From NCBI GenBank assembly GCA_016208015.1, contig JACQYW010000012.1, positions 124,001-188,000 of the forward strand: a stretch of DNA of 64,000 nt. The letters are read 5' to 3'. Below are positions 18,312 through 27,890 of this stretch, in pieces. Both the position numbers and the translations under genes were made by a program. The stretch is from Nitrosomonadales bacterium. GTDB taxonomy: Bacteria; Pseudomonadota; Gammaproteobacteria; Burkholderiales; Gallionellaceae. The notes below the pieces were generated by a model. That model did no database searches, was not told the origin of the DNA, and saw only the letters and a program-made list of their open reading frames with translations. Positions within the stretch are counted from its first letter, which is position 1; each line of letters begins with the position of its first letter.

Positions 18312-18321
18312 GGAGTAGACC

Positions 18322-18771
18322 ATGCAAGTTATCCTGATGGAAAAAGTGATCAACCTCGGCCAACTGGGCGACGTGGTCAAAGTGAAGAACGGTTTCGCGC
18401 GCAACTTCCTCATCCCGCAAGGCAAGGCCAAGCGTGCGACGGAACACAACGTGGCGGATTTCGCGGCACGTCGTGCCGAACTGGAAGCGGCTGAAGCAGC
18501 CAAGCTGGTCGATGCGCAGGCTCGCGGAGCCAAGCTGGAAGGCCTGACCGTACAGATCGTGCAAAAAGCGGGTGTGGACGGCAAACTGTTCGGTTCCGTG
18601 ACCAATGCGGACATCGCGGCAGCACTGGTGGCACAGGGTCACCAGGTCGAAAAAGGCCAAGTGCGCATGGACACAGGTCACCTGAAGCAGATCGGCGATC
18701 ATCCGATCACCATCGCGCTGCATCCGGACGTGGTCGTGAACGTGACGATCTCGGTGCTGGGCGAACAGTAA
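18322..18771 (+). CDS. rplI: 50S ribosomal protein L9
   Basis: A 149-residue L9 with the conserved N-terminal domain [29 protein letters not shown], a long connecting helix, and the C-terminal rRNA-binding domain. Length equals that of E. coli L9. It is the last gene of the rpsF operon; a terminator follows at 18851. Confidence 0.97.
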   Translation: MQVILMEKVINLGQLGDVVKVKNGFARNFLIPQGKAKRATEHNVADFAARRAELEAAEAAKLVDAQARGAKLEGLTVQIVQKAGVDGKLFGSVTNADIAAALVAQGHQVEKGQVRMDTGHLKQIGDHPITIALHPDVVVNVTISVLGEQ

Positions 18772-18850
18772 CCAATGACTTAGCCGCCGTGGTTTGGCGG
18801 CTTAGTCAGATGGCTATGCAGAGCTAATCCAGCGTTGTCATGTAGTTAAG

Positions 18851-18877
18851 AAAAAGGGCTGGCGACAGCCCTTTTTT
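18851..18877 (+). terminator. Terminator of the rpsF operon
   Basis: AAAAAGGGCTG/CAGCCCTTTTT, an 11-bp stem with a GCGA loop and a T run. A second GC-rich stem without a T run (GCCGCC/GGCGGC, about 18783-18801) lies just before it. Confidence 0.9.
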
Positions 18878-18925
18878 GTTTTCCAAAAGAGGTAGAATCT
18901 CCCTCCCGAATTTTGCGGTCACATC

Positions 18926-20314
18926 ATGCAAAACTTTTCCGCTCCTCCCGCCGATTCCCAGCTTGATGCCCTGAAGCTCCCGCCGCATTCCGTCGAGGCG
19001 GAACAGTCGGTGCTGGGCGGCATCCTGCTGGATACCAGCGCCTGGGACAAGATCGCCGACCTGCTGAGCGAGCATGATTTCTACCGCCATGAACACCGCC
19101 TGATCTGGCGCCACATCGGCCGCCTGACCGAGCATGCCAAGCCCATCGACGTCATCACCGTGGCCGAATCGCTGGAGAGCAACGCCGAGCTGGAGAAGGC
19201 GGGCGGCCTGGTCTATCTGGGCACGCTGGCGCAGAACGTGCCTTCCGCCGCCAACATCCGCCGCTATGCCGAGATCGTGCGCGAGCGCGCCATCATGCGC
19301 AAACTGGTGGAGGTCGGCAGCGAGATCGCCACCAGTGCCTACAACCCGGGCGGGCGCGATGCCGGACAGTTGCTGGACGAGGCCGAGAGCCGCGTGTTCG
19401 AGATCTCCGAGCAGGGCGAACGCGGCCGCCAGGGTTTTACCGCCATCCCGCCGTTGCTGACGCAGGTGGTCGAGCGCATCGAGACTTTGTACGGGCGCGA
19501 CAACTCCAGTGATGTCACCGGTATCGCCACGGGCTTCACCGATCTGGACCGCATGACCTCCGGTCTGCAACCGGGTGACCTCGTCATCGTCGCCGGTCGC
19601 CCGAGTATGGGCAAGACCGCGTTCTCCATCAACATCGCCGAAAACGTGGCGCTGGAATCGAACAAGCCGGTCGCCATCTTCAGTATGGAAATGGGCGGCA
19701 CGCAGTTGGCCATGCGCATGATCGGTTCGGTCGGGCGCCTGAACCAGCACAACCTGCGTACCGGCCGTCTGGAAGACGACGATTGGTCGCGCATGACCCA
19801 CGCGCTGGGACAACTGAACGATGCGCCCATCTTCATCGACGAGACCGCCGGCCTGAACGCGCTGGAACTGCGTTCCCGCGCCCGGCGCTTGAGCCGCCAG
19901 CACAACGGCCTCGGCCTGATCGTGATCGACTATATCCAGTTGATGTCGTCGCCATCCGGCAAGGCCAGCGAGAACCGCGCGACCGAGATCTCCGAGATAT
20001 CGCGCTCGTTAAAATCGCTGGCGAAGGAACTGCATGTGCCGGTGATCGCACTGTCACAGCTCAACCGCAGCCTGGAACAACGCCCGAACAAGCGCCCGGT
20101 GATGTCCGACCTGCGCGAATCCGGCGCCATCGAGCAGGACGCCGACCTGATCCTGTTCATCTACCGCGACGAAGTCTACAACCCGGATACCCCGGACAAG
20201 GGCAAGGCCGAGATCATCATCGGCAAACAACGTAACGGCCCCATCGGCAAAGTCGAGCTGACTTTCCGCGGCGAATACACGAGATTCGAGAATTACGCCT
20301 CTGCGCAGTACTAA
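18926..20314 (+). CDS. dnaB: Replicative DNA helicase
   Basis: A 462-residue hexameric helicase. The N-terminal domain begins near LKLPPHSVEAEQSVLGGILLD; the RecA-like motor has GRPSMGKTAFSINIA (Walker A), VIDYIQLM (Walker B), and ALSQLNRSLEQRPNKRP plus SDLRESGAIEQDAD motifs. No intein is present, and length is typical. It unwinds DNA at the fork and loads with DnaC-like or other loaders. Confidence 0.97.
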   Translation: MQNFSAPPADSQLDALKLPPHSVEAEQSVLGGILLDTSAWDKIADLLSEHDFYRHEHRLIWRHIGRLTEHAKPIDVITVAESLESNAELEKAGGLVYLGTLAQNVPSAANIRRYAEIVRERAIMRKLVEVGSEIATSAYNPGGRDAGQLLDEAESRVFEISEQGERGRQGFTAIPPLLTQVVERIETLYGRDNSSDVTGIATGFTDLDRMTSGLQPGDLVIVAGRPSMGKTAFSINIAENVALESNKPVAIFSMEMGGTQLAMRMIGSVGRLNQHNLRTGRLEDDDWSRMTHALGQLNDAPIFIDETAGLNALELRSRARRLSRQHNGLGLIVIDYIQLMSSPSGKASENRATEISEISRSLKSLAKELHVPVIALSQLNRSLEQRPNKRPVMSDLRESGAIEQDADLILFIYRDEVYNPDTPDKGKAEIIIGKQRNGPIGKVELTFRGEYTRFENYASAQY

Positions 20315-20328
20315 TCTGCAATAAATTC

Positions 20329-20357
20329 TTGGCGCCTCCGAACTGTTCGGTTACAAT
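20329..20357 (+). promoter_or_regulatory. Promoter of tRNA-Val
   Basis: TTGGCG (20329-20334), a 17-base spacer and TACAAT (20352-20357); the tRNA begins 15 bases after the -10 box. Confidence 0.7.
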
Positions 20358-20371
20358 GCGCGTCCTTTTAC

Positions 20372-20448
20372 AGGCGCGTAGCTCAGCTGGTTAGAGCACC
20401 ACCTTGACATGGTGGGGGTCGTTGGTTCGAGTCCAATCGCGCCTACCA
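20372..20448 (+). tRNA. tRNA-Val (anticodon GAC)
   Basis: 77 bases with encoded CCA. Acceptor AGGCGCG/CGCGCCT, D arm GCTCAGCTGGTTAGAGC, anticodon stem CCACC/GGTGG around loop TTGACAT, T arm GTTCGAGTC. The anticodon GAC reads GUC and GUU. Confidence 0.97.
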
Positions 20449-20486
20449 ATTTCCCGAATCTCCCGACAGTTCTTTCGAGAAATGCC

Positions 20487-21041
20487 ATGTTCACATTGAG
20501 CTTGCATGGAGAAGAAGGCACTCAAGCCCTGCTGCAGTCGGGCTATTCCTATTGCCTCGTCGTACGTTCCGAATCCCAGCGTTCCGCCTTGCTCAAGAAT
20601 CTGGGCGATCAGGCGGGCGTGGTCATCGTGCCGCACAACGGCGGTCTGATCAGCAATCTGCGGGTGTGGGAAAACATCATCCTGCCGGTGCAGTATCATG
20701 GCATCGAGGTCGCGGGGAGGCTCGAAGATAACGTGGCACAACTGCTGGTTCAGTGCGGTTTGGAAGATGAGGCTGCCGTATCCGAACTGTTGCTCAAACT
20801 GCCCGATCAGTTGACTCTGTATGAAAAACGTCTGGTCGGGTTCGTGCGTGCCATGTTGATGAATCCGGAACTGGTCATTTACGATTCCATGCTCGAGGGC
20901 CTGTCGCGCAAGGAATTGGCGCGCATGGTCAAATTCGACCAGGTATTCCGTTTATACTTCCCTTTCAGGACGTCGGTGCTGGTGAGTTTCGAGGAGTACC
21001 GCGACAAGGACAATCCGAAACAGCTCGTGATCCAGTTATAA
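20487..21041 (+). CDS. Degenerate ABC-ATPase-like protein of an MCE transport cluster
   Basis: A 184-residue protein whose length, order and position match an MlaF-type ABC ATPase but whose catalytic motifs are gone. Where Walker A should be there is SESQRSALLKNLG without glycines or lysine in the right order; the signature region reads LPDQLTLYEKRLVGFVRAML instead of LSGGxxxR; Walker B is ELVIYDSML with no catalytic glutamate. The Q-loop-like segment VVIVPHNGGLISNLRVWENIILP is well kept. It precedes the MCE gene by 14 bases. It is probably a structural or regulatory pseudo-ATPase, or it may pair with another ATPase elsewhere. Confidence 0.7.
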   Translation: MFTLSLHGEEGTQALLQSGYSYCLVVRSESQRSALLKNLGDQAGVVIVPHNGGLISNLRVWENIILPVQYHGIEVAGRLEDNVAQLLVQCGLEDEAAVSELLLKLPDQLTLYEKRLVGFVRAMLMNPELVIYDSMLEGLSRKELARMVKFDQVFRLYFPFRTSVLVSFEEYRDKDNPKQLVIQL

Positions 21042-21055
21042 GTCCGTATTTGAAA

Positions 21056-21955
21056 ATGAAACTGCCCAACTACAACCAGAGATTGCTGACCATCGAGAAG
21101 CGCACGCAGCGTTTCATGCTGGGCGCGGTCGGCGTCATGCTGCTGGTGCTGTTGATGATCGCCGCCAAACAGGATTATTTCAGTCGCAGCACCGCGATCT
21201 ATTTTTTCACGCCCAATGCGCAGGGCCTGAGCAAAGGCATGGCGGTCAAGTTCGTCGGCTTCAAGGTGGGCAGCGTGCAGGAGATCAACATGGAGCCCAA
21301 TGCCACGGTGCGGGTCCGGGTGTCGCTGGATGACGAATACGTTCACCTGATCGGGCAGGATGCCAAGGCCAGGCTGGTCAAGGAATCGCTGGTCGGCGAG
21401 AGTGTGGTGGAGATCATCCCCGGTTCGCAGCAGGTCAAGCAGGTGACGCAGAACAGCGTGCTGGAATTCGAGCGCGGACAGGATACCAGTACCGTGGTCG
21501 AGAATCTGGCCGCGCAATTGCAACCCATTCTGAGCGATATCCACCAGATCACTTCTTCGGGCGACATTCAGCAGACACTGAAGAACCTGAATCAGGCGTC
21601 GGGGAATTTTCGCGAGACGGTCAATCAGTTCACTCAGGTTGGCGTCAACAGCAACAAGGCAGTGACCAGTCTCAACTCCAGTTTGGAGACGCTGGACAAG
21701 GCCGTCCCCAAATTGATGGACAAGGCGGACAAGACTCTGGACAACGTGCAGTCCGCGACGACTGACATCAAGAAGATTACCAATGACTCCGCCGGCGAGA
21801 TCCCCTCGCTGGTGCGCAACGCCAATGCGCTGGTGCAGGACGGGCAGGAGACGCTGGGCGGCGTGAAGAGATCCTGGTTGCTCAACAGCCTGTTCACCGC
21901 ACCCGAGGAACAATCCCTGCCGGTGGACGGTTACGTCGCACCGACGCAGCCGTGA
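21056..21955 (+). CDS. MCE-domain (MlaD-like) periplasmic substrate-binding protein
   Basis: A 299-residue protein with an N-terminal membrane anchor (about residues 20-40), an MCE domain (about 50-130; AQGLSKGMAVKFVGFKVGSVQEI is its signature), and a long C-terminal helical region rich in Gln, Asn, Lys and Asp with heptad spacing. MCE proteins form hexameric tunnels that carry lipids across the periplasm. A TTG two codons upstream is an alternative start. It sits in a cluster with a degenerate ATPase and an MlaE permease. Confidence 0.88.
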   Translation: MKLPNYNQRLLTIEKRTQRFMLGAVGVMLLVLLMIAAKQDYFSRSTAIYFFTPNAQGLSKGMAVKFVGFKVGSVQEINMEPNATVRVRVSLDDEYVHLIGQDAKARLVKESLVGESVVEIIPGSQQVKQVTQNSVLEFERGQDTSTVVENLAAQLQPILSDIHQITSSGDIQQTLKNLNQASGNFRETVNQFTQVGVNSNKAVTSLNSSLETLDKAVPKLMDKADKTLDNVQSATTDIKKITNDSAGEIPSLVRNANALVQDGQETLGGVKRSWLLNSLFTAPEEQSLPVDGYVAPTQP

Positions 21956-21967
21956 CGGGAGAATAGC

Positions 21968-22762
21968 TTGGGCGCCCGTTCAACCGTCTCGATCCTGTGC
22001 AGTCTCGTGTTGCTGGCCGCCTGCGGCACTGTGGACGAGGTTCGCAGTGCGCGGCAGGAACAGGCCACCGAATTCAACCAGCGCGGCCAGCGCGCCTTTC
22101 AGCGCGGCGAATATCAGGCTGCCGCGACGCTCTATGAACAAGCCCTGCAGATCGATGTCGCCATCGAGAACGAGAACGGCATCGCCATCAATACACTCAA
22201 TCTCGCGCGCGTGAACCAGCTGCTGGGCAAGACCGCACTGACTCAGCGTCTGCTCGACCACCTGCTGGAAGACAAGGCATTACACTATGCACCGGCTCAT
22301 CTGGCCGAAGCGGCGGTGCAGAAAGCCCTGCTGCGCTTGCAGGAGAACGACGCGGCGGGTGCCACGCTCTGGGCTGACAAGGCGGCAGCCTGGTGCGAAT
22401 CGGATTGCCGGATCGCCGGCGTGATCGACAATGTGCGTGCCGGTATCGCCCTGCGCGCAAACGATGCCGACAAGGCCCTGCAGTTGAGCGAACGTGCACT
22501 GGCGGCGAACCGCGATGTGCCGCTCGAGCGTGCCAACGCATTGCGGCTGGCGGCATCGGCCAGGCTGCTGAAGAACGAGCCGGATGCCGCATTGCGTCTG
22601 CTGGAAGAAGCGCTCGTCATCGACAAATCGCTGGGTCTGCCGGAGAAGATACGCCAGGACCTGCTGCTGTCGGCGCAGGCGCACGAGAAGTTGGGGCGGG
22701 CCGAACAGGCGGCGCAATGCCGTGACCGGGCGGCCCGCATCGCTGCAACCGCGCTGAAGTGA
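21968..22762 (+). CDS. TPR-containing lipoprotein of the MCE cluster
   Basis: A 264-residue protein starting at TTG with GGGAG upstream. Its signal peptide ends in LLAAC, a lipobox, so it is probably lipid-anchored. The mature region is all alpha-helical with tetratricopeptide-like repeats (for example QRGQRAFQRGEYQAAATLYEQAL and ALQLSERALAANRD). It may be the outer-membrane or periplasmic adaptor of the lipid transport system, a role comparable to MlaA/MlaC in name only. I see no family-specific motif. Confidence 0.75.
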   Translation: MGARSTVSILCSLVLLAACGTVDEVRSARQEQATEFNQRGQRAFQRGEYQAAATLYEQALQIDVAIENENGIAINTLNLARVNQLLGKTALTQRLLDHLLEDKALHYAPAHLAEAAVQKALLRLQENDAAGATLWADKAAAWCESDCRIAGVIDNVRAGIALRANDADKALQLSERALAANRDVPLERANALRLAASARLLKNEPDAALRLLEEALVIDKSLGLPEKIRQDLLLSAQAHEKLGRAEQAAQCRDRAARIAATALK

Positions 22763-22763
22763 G

Positions 22764-24557
22764 ATGGCGATGGAAACCTTGCAGCGGCTGAGCGATCCGA
22801 AGGTCAGAAGGCTGCTGGGCTTGTTCATTTGCCTGCTGGCAGGGGTTCTGCTGCATGTCACGCACACCGGCGAGTGGCTGAACCGTAAAGTGCTGGACGA
22901 TCAATTCGCCCTCCTGCATCGATACGATGCCCATCCGGTGCCGAACGATATCGTCATCGTCGGTATCGACGACGCTTCCTATAAAGCATTCAAGGAGCCT
23001 TTTGCCCTGTGGCATCCGCATCTTGGCAAATTCCTGCAGGCGATGGCAGTGGCCAAACCCGCGGTGCTCGGTCTGGATATCGTGTTGCCGGCGCGTTCCT
23101 ATGAATTCCTGATCCCGCAGTACGACCAGGGACTGCTGCAGGGCCTGCGCACGGCAAAAGCACAGGTGCCGCTGGTGTTGGCGCAGACGGTTGAGGTCAG
23201 CGGTGTCTTTCGCAATGTCTACGAGCCGTTCGTGACCGCCTCCGGCGGGGATACGCTGGGCTCCGTGCTGGTCTGTGCCGACGACGACGGTCTGGTGCGC
23301 CGCTTCGACCCGAACATGTGCACGGTGAATGCGCAAGGCACCATGTTCGTCGACAAGATGGCCGCCCACTTGAGCGATGTGCGCATGGGGGCGGGGATGG
23401 TGGATTTCTCCGCGGGCGAAAAATTCGAGTACATCCCATTCAGCCAGGTGCTTGAATGGCAGGCGCAGTCGGACAGTGAGCAACTGAAGCGCACCTTCGG
23501 CGGCAAACCGGTGATGCTGGGCGTCGTTTCGTCGCTGGCCGAGCGGGTGAATTCGCCCGTGCCGCTGGCCGCGTGGGATCCGTTCCGGAATCGCGTGCCC
23601 GGTGTGTTGATGCAGGCGCAGATGTTGCGCTCGATGCTGGATGGCGGCTTGATCCGGGAAGCGAGTACCCATGTCGTGCTCGCGCTGACATTGCTCGCCG
23701 CGCTGTTCTGGCTGGGGCGCATCGGCTGGTTCAAGCTGGTTGCATTGCTTGTTTTTCCGCTGTTGCTGCTGTTTTCCTCGACCTGGTTGCTGGGGCGCGG
23801 TGTGTACCTGCCGACAGGCGGGATATTGTTTGCCGGACTGTTCGCCTTCCTGGCGCGGCTGGCCTATGAAGGCGTCCAACTCGTGCAGCAACGCAACTGG
23901 CTGCGCGGCACCTTCGGCAGCTACGTCAGCCAGGAAGTGCTGCAGGAGATCATGGCGGGCAATATCCATTCCGGGCTGGACGGAGCGCGCATCCGTCTGT
24001 GCATCCTGTTCGCCGACATCCACGGCTTCGGTGCGCGCAGCGAGACCCGCCCGCCGCAGGAGGTGGTCGCCCTGCTCAACGATTATTTCTCCGACATGAC
24101 CGTTGCCATCCACCAGCACAAGGGCACGGTGGACAAGTTCATCGGCGACGGCATCATGGCGTTCTTCGGTGCGCCGCAGGTGCTGGAATGCCCGGAGAAG
24201 AACGCGCTGGAAGCGGCGCAGGAGATGTTGCTGCGCCTGCGCCATGTCAATGCGCGTTTGCAGGAGAAGGGTATCGCCCCTATCGAGATCGGCATCGCAC
24301 TGCATGTGGGCGAAGTCGTCATCGGACATATCGGGTCCGCTTCCCGTCATGAATACACCGTCATCGGCGATGCGGTGAGCCTCACCGCCAAGCTGGAAGA
24401 TATGACCAAGACTCTGAACTACCCCGTGGTGTGTTCGGCTGCCGTGGCTAAAGCGGTGGAGAACTCCGGCGGCTTGACCGATTGCGGCGAGCGGAGTGTG
24501 AAAGGCGGCATGCTCCATGTATACGGCTGGAACCCGCCCCTGCTGGCTGAGAGCTGA
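22764..24557 (+). CDS. CHASE2-domain class III adenylate/guanylate cyclase
   Basis: A 597-residue membrane protein. One N-terminal transmembrane helix (about 15-32) leads into a periplasmic CHASE2 sensor domain (about 35-305), then three closely spaced membrane helices (about 310-380) and a cytoplasmic cyclase domain (about 410-590). The cyclase keeps metal-binding aspartates in CILFADIHGFGARSE and FIGDGIMAFFGAP, and YTVIGDAVSLTAKLE. It should make cAMP or cGMP; substrate choice is not clear. Its gene lies inside the MCE operon, one base after the lipoprotein stop and overlapping the permease start. Confidence 0.88.
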   Translation: MAMETLQRLSDPKVRRLLGLFICLLAGVLLHVTHTGEWLNRKVLDDQFALLHRYDAHPVPNDIVIVGIDDASYKAFKEPFALWHPHLGKFLQAMAVAKPAVLGLDIVLPARSYEFLIPQYDQGLLQGLRTAKAQVPLVLAQTVEVSGVFRNVYEPFVTASGGDTLGSVLVCADDDGLVRRFDPNMCTVNAQGTMFVDKMAAHLSDVRMGAGMVDFSAGEKFEYIPFSQVLEWQAQSDSEQLKRTFGGKPVMLGVVSSLAERVNSPVPLAAWDPFRNRVPGVLMQAQMLRSMLDGGLIREASTHVVLALTLLAALFWLGRIGWFKLVALLVFPLLLLFSSTWLLGRGVYLPTGGILFAGLFAFLARLAYEGVQLVQQRNWLRGTFGSYVSQEVLQEIMAGNIHSGLDGARIRLCILFADIHGFGARSETRPPQEVVALLNDYFSDMTVAIHQHKGTVDKFIGDGIMAFFGAPQVLECPEKNALEAAQEMLLRLRHVNARLQEKGIAPIEIGIALHVGEVVIGHIGSASRHEYTVIGDAVSLTAKLEDMTKTLNYPVVCSAAVAKAVENSGGLTDCGERSVKGGMLHVYGWNPPLLAES

Positions 24558-25339
24558 TGCTTACGCTCTGGTCCAGATTCATCGCCTGGCTCAAGTCGAC
24601 GCAGATGCGCCAGACGGTGTATGGCTCGCTGCAACTGCTCTGGTATGCCTTCACCCATCTGCGCGTGTTGCGCATCGCCCCCGTCAACGCCGTGTTCCAT
24701 CGCCAGATATTCTTCACCGGCGTCGAGGCCCTGGGCATCGTCGCCGTGTTCGGCCTGCTGAGCGGCGCGCTGGTCATTACCCAGATCACCTCGCTGGTCG
24801 GCGGCGACAGTGAACTGACCGTGAAGATCCTGATCTGGACGGTGGTGCGCGAGGTCGGTCCGCTGTTTGCTGCCATCATCATCATCGCGCGCAGCAGCGC
24901 CGCCATCGCTTCGGAGCTGGCGCTGATGAAGACGCGCAACGAGATGACCAGCCTTGCGCGCATGGGCATTCCGCCGCAGGACTACCTGCTGGTGCCGCGC
25001 ATCGCCGGGGTGACGCTGGCGGTGCTGGCGCTCACCATCTATTTCCAGGTCGTCGCTATCGGCGGCGGGCTGGCGATCAGCGCCATGTTCCAGAACGTCT
25101 CCTACCTCGACCAAGTCGGCCGCTTCCTGCAGACCGTCAAGCTGGCCGAGTTCGCCGTGGTCGCGTTCAAGGGCTGCCTGTTCGGCCTCGCCATCTCCAC
25201 CATCTCCTGCTACAACGGCATGCAGGCCCAACCCTCGGTGACCGAAGTGCCCAAGGTCGCCATCAAGGCCGTGCTGCAGAGCCTGCTGTTCGTGTTCACC
25301 CTGGATGCGCTGATCGCCTACCTCGGCATGGCGGAGTGA
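24557..25339 (+). CDS. MlaE-family ABC permease
   Basis: A 260-residue inner-membrane permease of the MlaE/YrbE family with about five to six hydrophobic helices. The conserved REVGPLFAAIIIIARSSAAIASELALMKTRNEM segment and the cytoplasmic coupling helix around LVPRIAGVTLAVLALT are characteristic. Its start overlaps the cyclase stop by one base. It would form the membrane core for phospholipid or other lipid movement with the MCE protein and an ATPase. Confidence 0.9.
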   Translation: MLTLWSRFIAWLKSTQMRQTVYGSLQLLWYAFTHLRVLRIAPVNAVFHRQIFFTGVEALGIVAVFGLLSGALVITQITSLVGGDSELTVKILIWTVVREVGPLFAAIIIIARSSAAIASELALMKTRNEMTSLARMGIPPQDYLLVPRIAGVTLAVLALTIYFQVVAIGGGLAISAMFQNVSYLDQVGRFLQTVKLAEFAVVAFKGCLFGLAISTISCYNGMQAQPSVTEVPKVAIKAVLQSLLFVFTLDALIAYLGMAE

Positions 25340-25397
25340 CTTGCGCTATACTGCGCGCCCGTTTGGCGCAGTGTGCTGCCTGACCGAGATTCGAAAG

Positions 25398-25421
25398 TGC
25401 GGCGGTCGCCGCATTTGTTTT
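25398..25421 (+). terminator. Hairpin between the MCE operon and thrS
   Basis: TGCGGCG/CGCCGCA with a two-base loop followed by TTTGTTTTT, about 60 bases after the permease stop and directly upstream of the thrS ribosome site. It could end the MCE operon or attenuate thrS. Confidence 0.6.
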
Positions 25422-25436
25422 TAGCAGAGTGAAAAA

Positions 25437-27350
25437 ATGCCAGTCATTACCCTACCGGATGGTTCGCAACGCAGTTATCCCAACCCCGTGACCGTGGCCG
25501 AAGTCGCGCAGAGCATCGGCGCCGGTCTGGCACGTGCGGCGCTGGCAGGCAAGGTCGACGGTGTGCTGGTGGATACCTCGCACCTGATCTCTGCCGATGC
25601 CAAGCTGGCCATCGTCACCGACAAGGACGAAGACGGCGTTGACCTGATCCGCCACTCCACCGCCCACTTGCTGGCCTATGCGGTAAAGGAACTGTTCCCA
25701 GAGGCGCAGGTAACCATCGGTCCGGTGATCGAAAACGGTTTCTATTACGACTTCGCCTATTCGCGTCCCTTCACGCCGGAAGATCTGACTGCCATCGAAA
25801 AGCGCATGGCGGAGCTGGCCAAGAAAGACCTGGCGGTGACGCGCAAGGTGGTGACGCGCGACGAAGCGGTGGCTTACTTCACATCGCTGGGCGAGAAATA
25901 CAAGGCCGAACTCATCGCGGCCATCCCTGCCGATCAGGAGGTGTCGCTGTACAGCGAGGGCGAGTTCACCGATCTGTGCCGCGGGCCGCACGTACCGTCG
26001 ACCGGCAAGCTGAAGGCGTTCAAGCTGATGAAGGTGGCCGGAGCCTACTGGCGCGGCGACTCGAAAAACGAGATGCTGCAGCGTATCTACGGTACGGCCT
26101 GGGCGAAGAAGGAAGACCTCGATGCCTATCTGGTGCGTCTGGAAGAGGCGGAGAAGCGCGACCACCGCAAGCTGGGCAAGTTGCTCGACCTGTTCCACAT
26201 GCAGGATGAAGCGCCGGGCATGGTGTTCTGGCACCCCAAAGGCTGGGCGATGTGGCAGGTGATCGAGCAGTACATGCGCCGCGTCTACCGCGACAACGGC
26301 TACCAGGAGATCCGCTGCCCGCAGATCATCGACCGCGTGCTGTGGGAGAAGTCCGGCCATTGGGAGCACTACAAGGCCAACATGTTCACCACCGAGTCGG
26401 AGAAACACGACTACGCCATCAAGCCGATGAACTGCCCCGGCCATGTGCAGGTGTTCAATGCCGACCTGCGTTCCTATCGCGAACTGCCGCTGCGCTACGG
26501 TGAATTCGGCTCATGCCACCGCAACGAGCCGTCCGGCGGCTTGCACGGTTTGATGCGGGTGCGCGGTTTCGTGCAGGACGACGGCCATATCTTCTGTACC
26601 GAAGGCCAGATCGAGTCCGAGGTAACGGCGTTCAACGCGCTGGTGCTCAAGGTCTACAAGGATTTCGGTTTCAACGATGTGGTGGTGAAGCTGGCGCTGC
26701 GTCCGGAAAGCCGGGTCGGTTCCGACGATATCTGGGACAAGTCCGAAGATGCCCTGCGTGCGGCTTTGCGTGCTTCCGGCCTCGAATGGGTCGAGTTGCC
26801 GGGCGAAGGTGCGTTCTACGGCCCCAAGATCGAATTCCATATCAAGGATGCCATCGGCCGTTCCTGGCAGTGCGGCACCATCCAGGTGGACTTTTCCATG
26901 CCGGGCCGCTTGGGGGCCGAATTCGTCGATGAGGACAACAGCCGCAAGGTGCCGGTGATGCTGCACCGGGCCATTCTGGGTTCCCTGGAGCGTTTCATCG
27001 GGATTCTGGTGGAAAACCATGCCGGCGCCCTGCCTTTGTGGCTGGCGCCGGTGCAGATGGTGGTGATGAATATCTCGCAGGCGCAGGAGGAATATGCCGG
27101 AAAAGTGGCGGAAACCCTGCGTGCCTCCGGATTCAGGGTGCAATCGGATTTGCGCAATGAGAAGATTACCTATAAAATCCGCGAACATAGCTTGCAGAAG
27201 TTGCCTTACCAGCTAATCATTGGCGACAAGGAAGTGGCTGCAAGTCTCGTTGCCGTGCGATCCCGAACAGGTGAAGACCTTGGGCAGATGTCGGTGGAAG
27301 CGCTGATTCAGCGCTTGAATGCCGATCTGCACGCGGATGGCGCGGTTTAA
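25437..27350 (+). CDS. thrS: Threonyl-tRNA synthetase
   Basis: A 637-residue class II synthetase with the TGS domain (1-65), an editing domain (about 65-225), catalytic core and anticodon-binding domain (about 535-637). Core motifs include [10 protein letters not shown] with the zinc cysteine, [34 protein letters not shown] (motif 2) and [19 protein letters not shown] (motif 3). It charges tRNA-Thr and opens the classical thrS-infC-rpmI-rplT operon. Confidence 0.98.
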   Translation: MPVITLPDGSQRSYPNPVTVAEVAQSIGAGLARAALAGKVDGVLVDTSHLISADAKLAIVTDKDEDGVDLIRHSTAHLLAYAVKELFPEAQVTIGPVIENGFYYDFAYSRPFTPEDLTAIEKRMAELAKKDLAVTRKVVTRDEAVAYFTSLGEKYKAELIAAIPADQEVSLYSEGEFTDLCRGPHVPSTGKLKAFKLMKVAGAYWRGDSKNEMLQRIYGTAWAKKEDLDAYLVRLEEAEKRDHRKLGKLLDLFHMQDEAPGMVFWHPKGWAMWQVIEQYMRRVYRDNGYQEIRCPQIIDRVLWEKSGHWEHYKANMFTTESEKHDYAIKPMNCPGHVQVFNADLRSYRELPLRYGEFGSCHRNEPSGGLHGLMRVRGFVQDDGHIFCTEGQIESEVTAFNALVLKVYKDFGFNDVVVKLALRPESRVGSDDIWDKSEDALRAALRASGLEWVELPGEGAFYGPKIEFHIKDAIGRSWQCGTIQVDFSMPGRLGAEFVDEDNSRKVPVMLHRAILGSLERFIGILVENHAGALPLWLAPVQMVVMNISQAQEEYAGKVAETLRASGFRVQSDLRNEKITYKIREHSLQKLPYQLIIGDKEVAASLVAVRSRTGEDLGQMSVEALIQRLNADLHADGAV

Positions 27351-27371
27351 TTTTTTAATGGAGAAATTGCA

Positions 27372-27890
27372 ATAGCACAGGATAAGTCGCAGCGTATCAA
27401 TGAGCAGATAACAGCACCGCAGGTGCGGCTCATCGGCGCGGAGGGAGAACAGGTTGGCATCGTGGCGGTCGCGGAAGCGCTGCGCATGGCGGACGAAGCG
27501 GAACTAGATCTGGTGGAGATCGCGCCTTTGGCCGAACCGCCTGTATGCCGGATCATGGATATCGGCAAATTCAAATACGCGGAAGCCAAGAAACAGCACG
27601 AAGCCAAGCTTAAACAGAAACAGGTCCAGATCAAAGAGATCAAGTTCCGTCCGGGTACGGATGAAGGCGACTACAACATCAAGTTGCGTAACCTGATCAA
27701 ATTCCTGACCGACGGCGACAAGACCAAGATCACCTTGCGTTTCCGCGGTCGCGAGATGGCGCACCAGGAGATCGGCATGAAGCTGATCGAGCGCATCAAG
27801 GCGGATCTGGAAGAACATGGCATGGTCGAGCAGTTCCCGAAGATGGAAGGCCGTCAGATGGTGATGGTGATCGGGCCAAGAAAGAAATAA
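27372..27890 (+). CDS. infC: Translation initiation factor IF-3
   Basis: The conserved IF-3 N-terminus ([28 protein letters not shown]) extends upstream of the first GTG at 27423, and no ATG is present there. The likely start is ATA at 27372, eight bases after GGAG (27360-27363); ATT at 27366 is the other candidate but too near the ribosome site. Rare non-AUG starts are typical of infC and allow the factor to repress its own translation. From ATA the protein has 172 residues. Motifs [14 protein letters not shown] and [15 protein letters not shown] are diagnostic. It prevents subunit joining and monitors start-codon pairing. Confidence 0.95.
   Translation: MAQDKSQRINEQITAPQVRLIGAEGEQVGIVAVAEALRMADEAELDLVEIAPLAEPPVCRIMDIGKFKYAEAKKQHEAKLKQKQVQIKEIKFRPGTDEGDYNIKLRNLIKFLTDGDKTKITLRFRGREMAHQEIGMKLIERIKADLEEHGMVEQFPKMEGRQMVMVIGPRKK

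Noticed and set aside
22617..24518. A 633-codon leftward open frame opposite the CHASE2 cyclase
   Set aside because: It lies entirely opposite well-supported genes, is rich in Gln/His/Arg, and lacks any domain or ribosome site.
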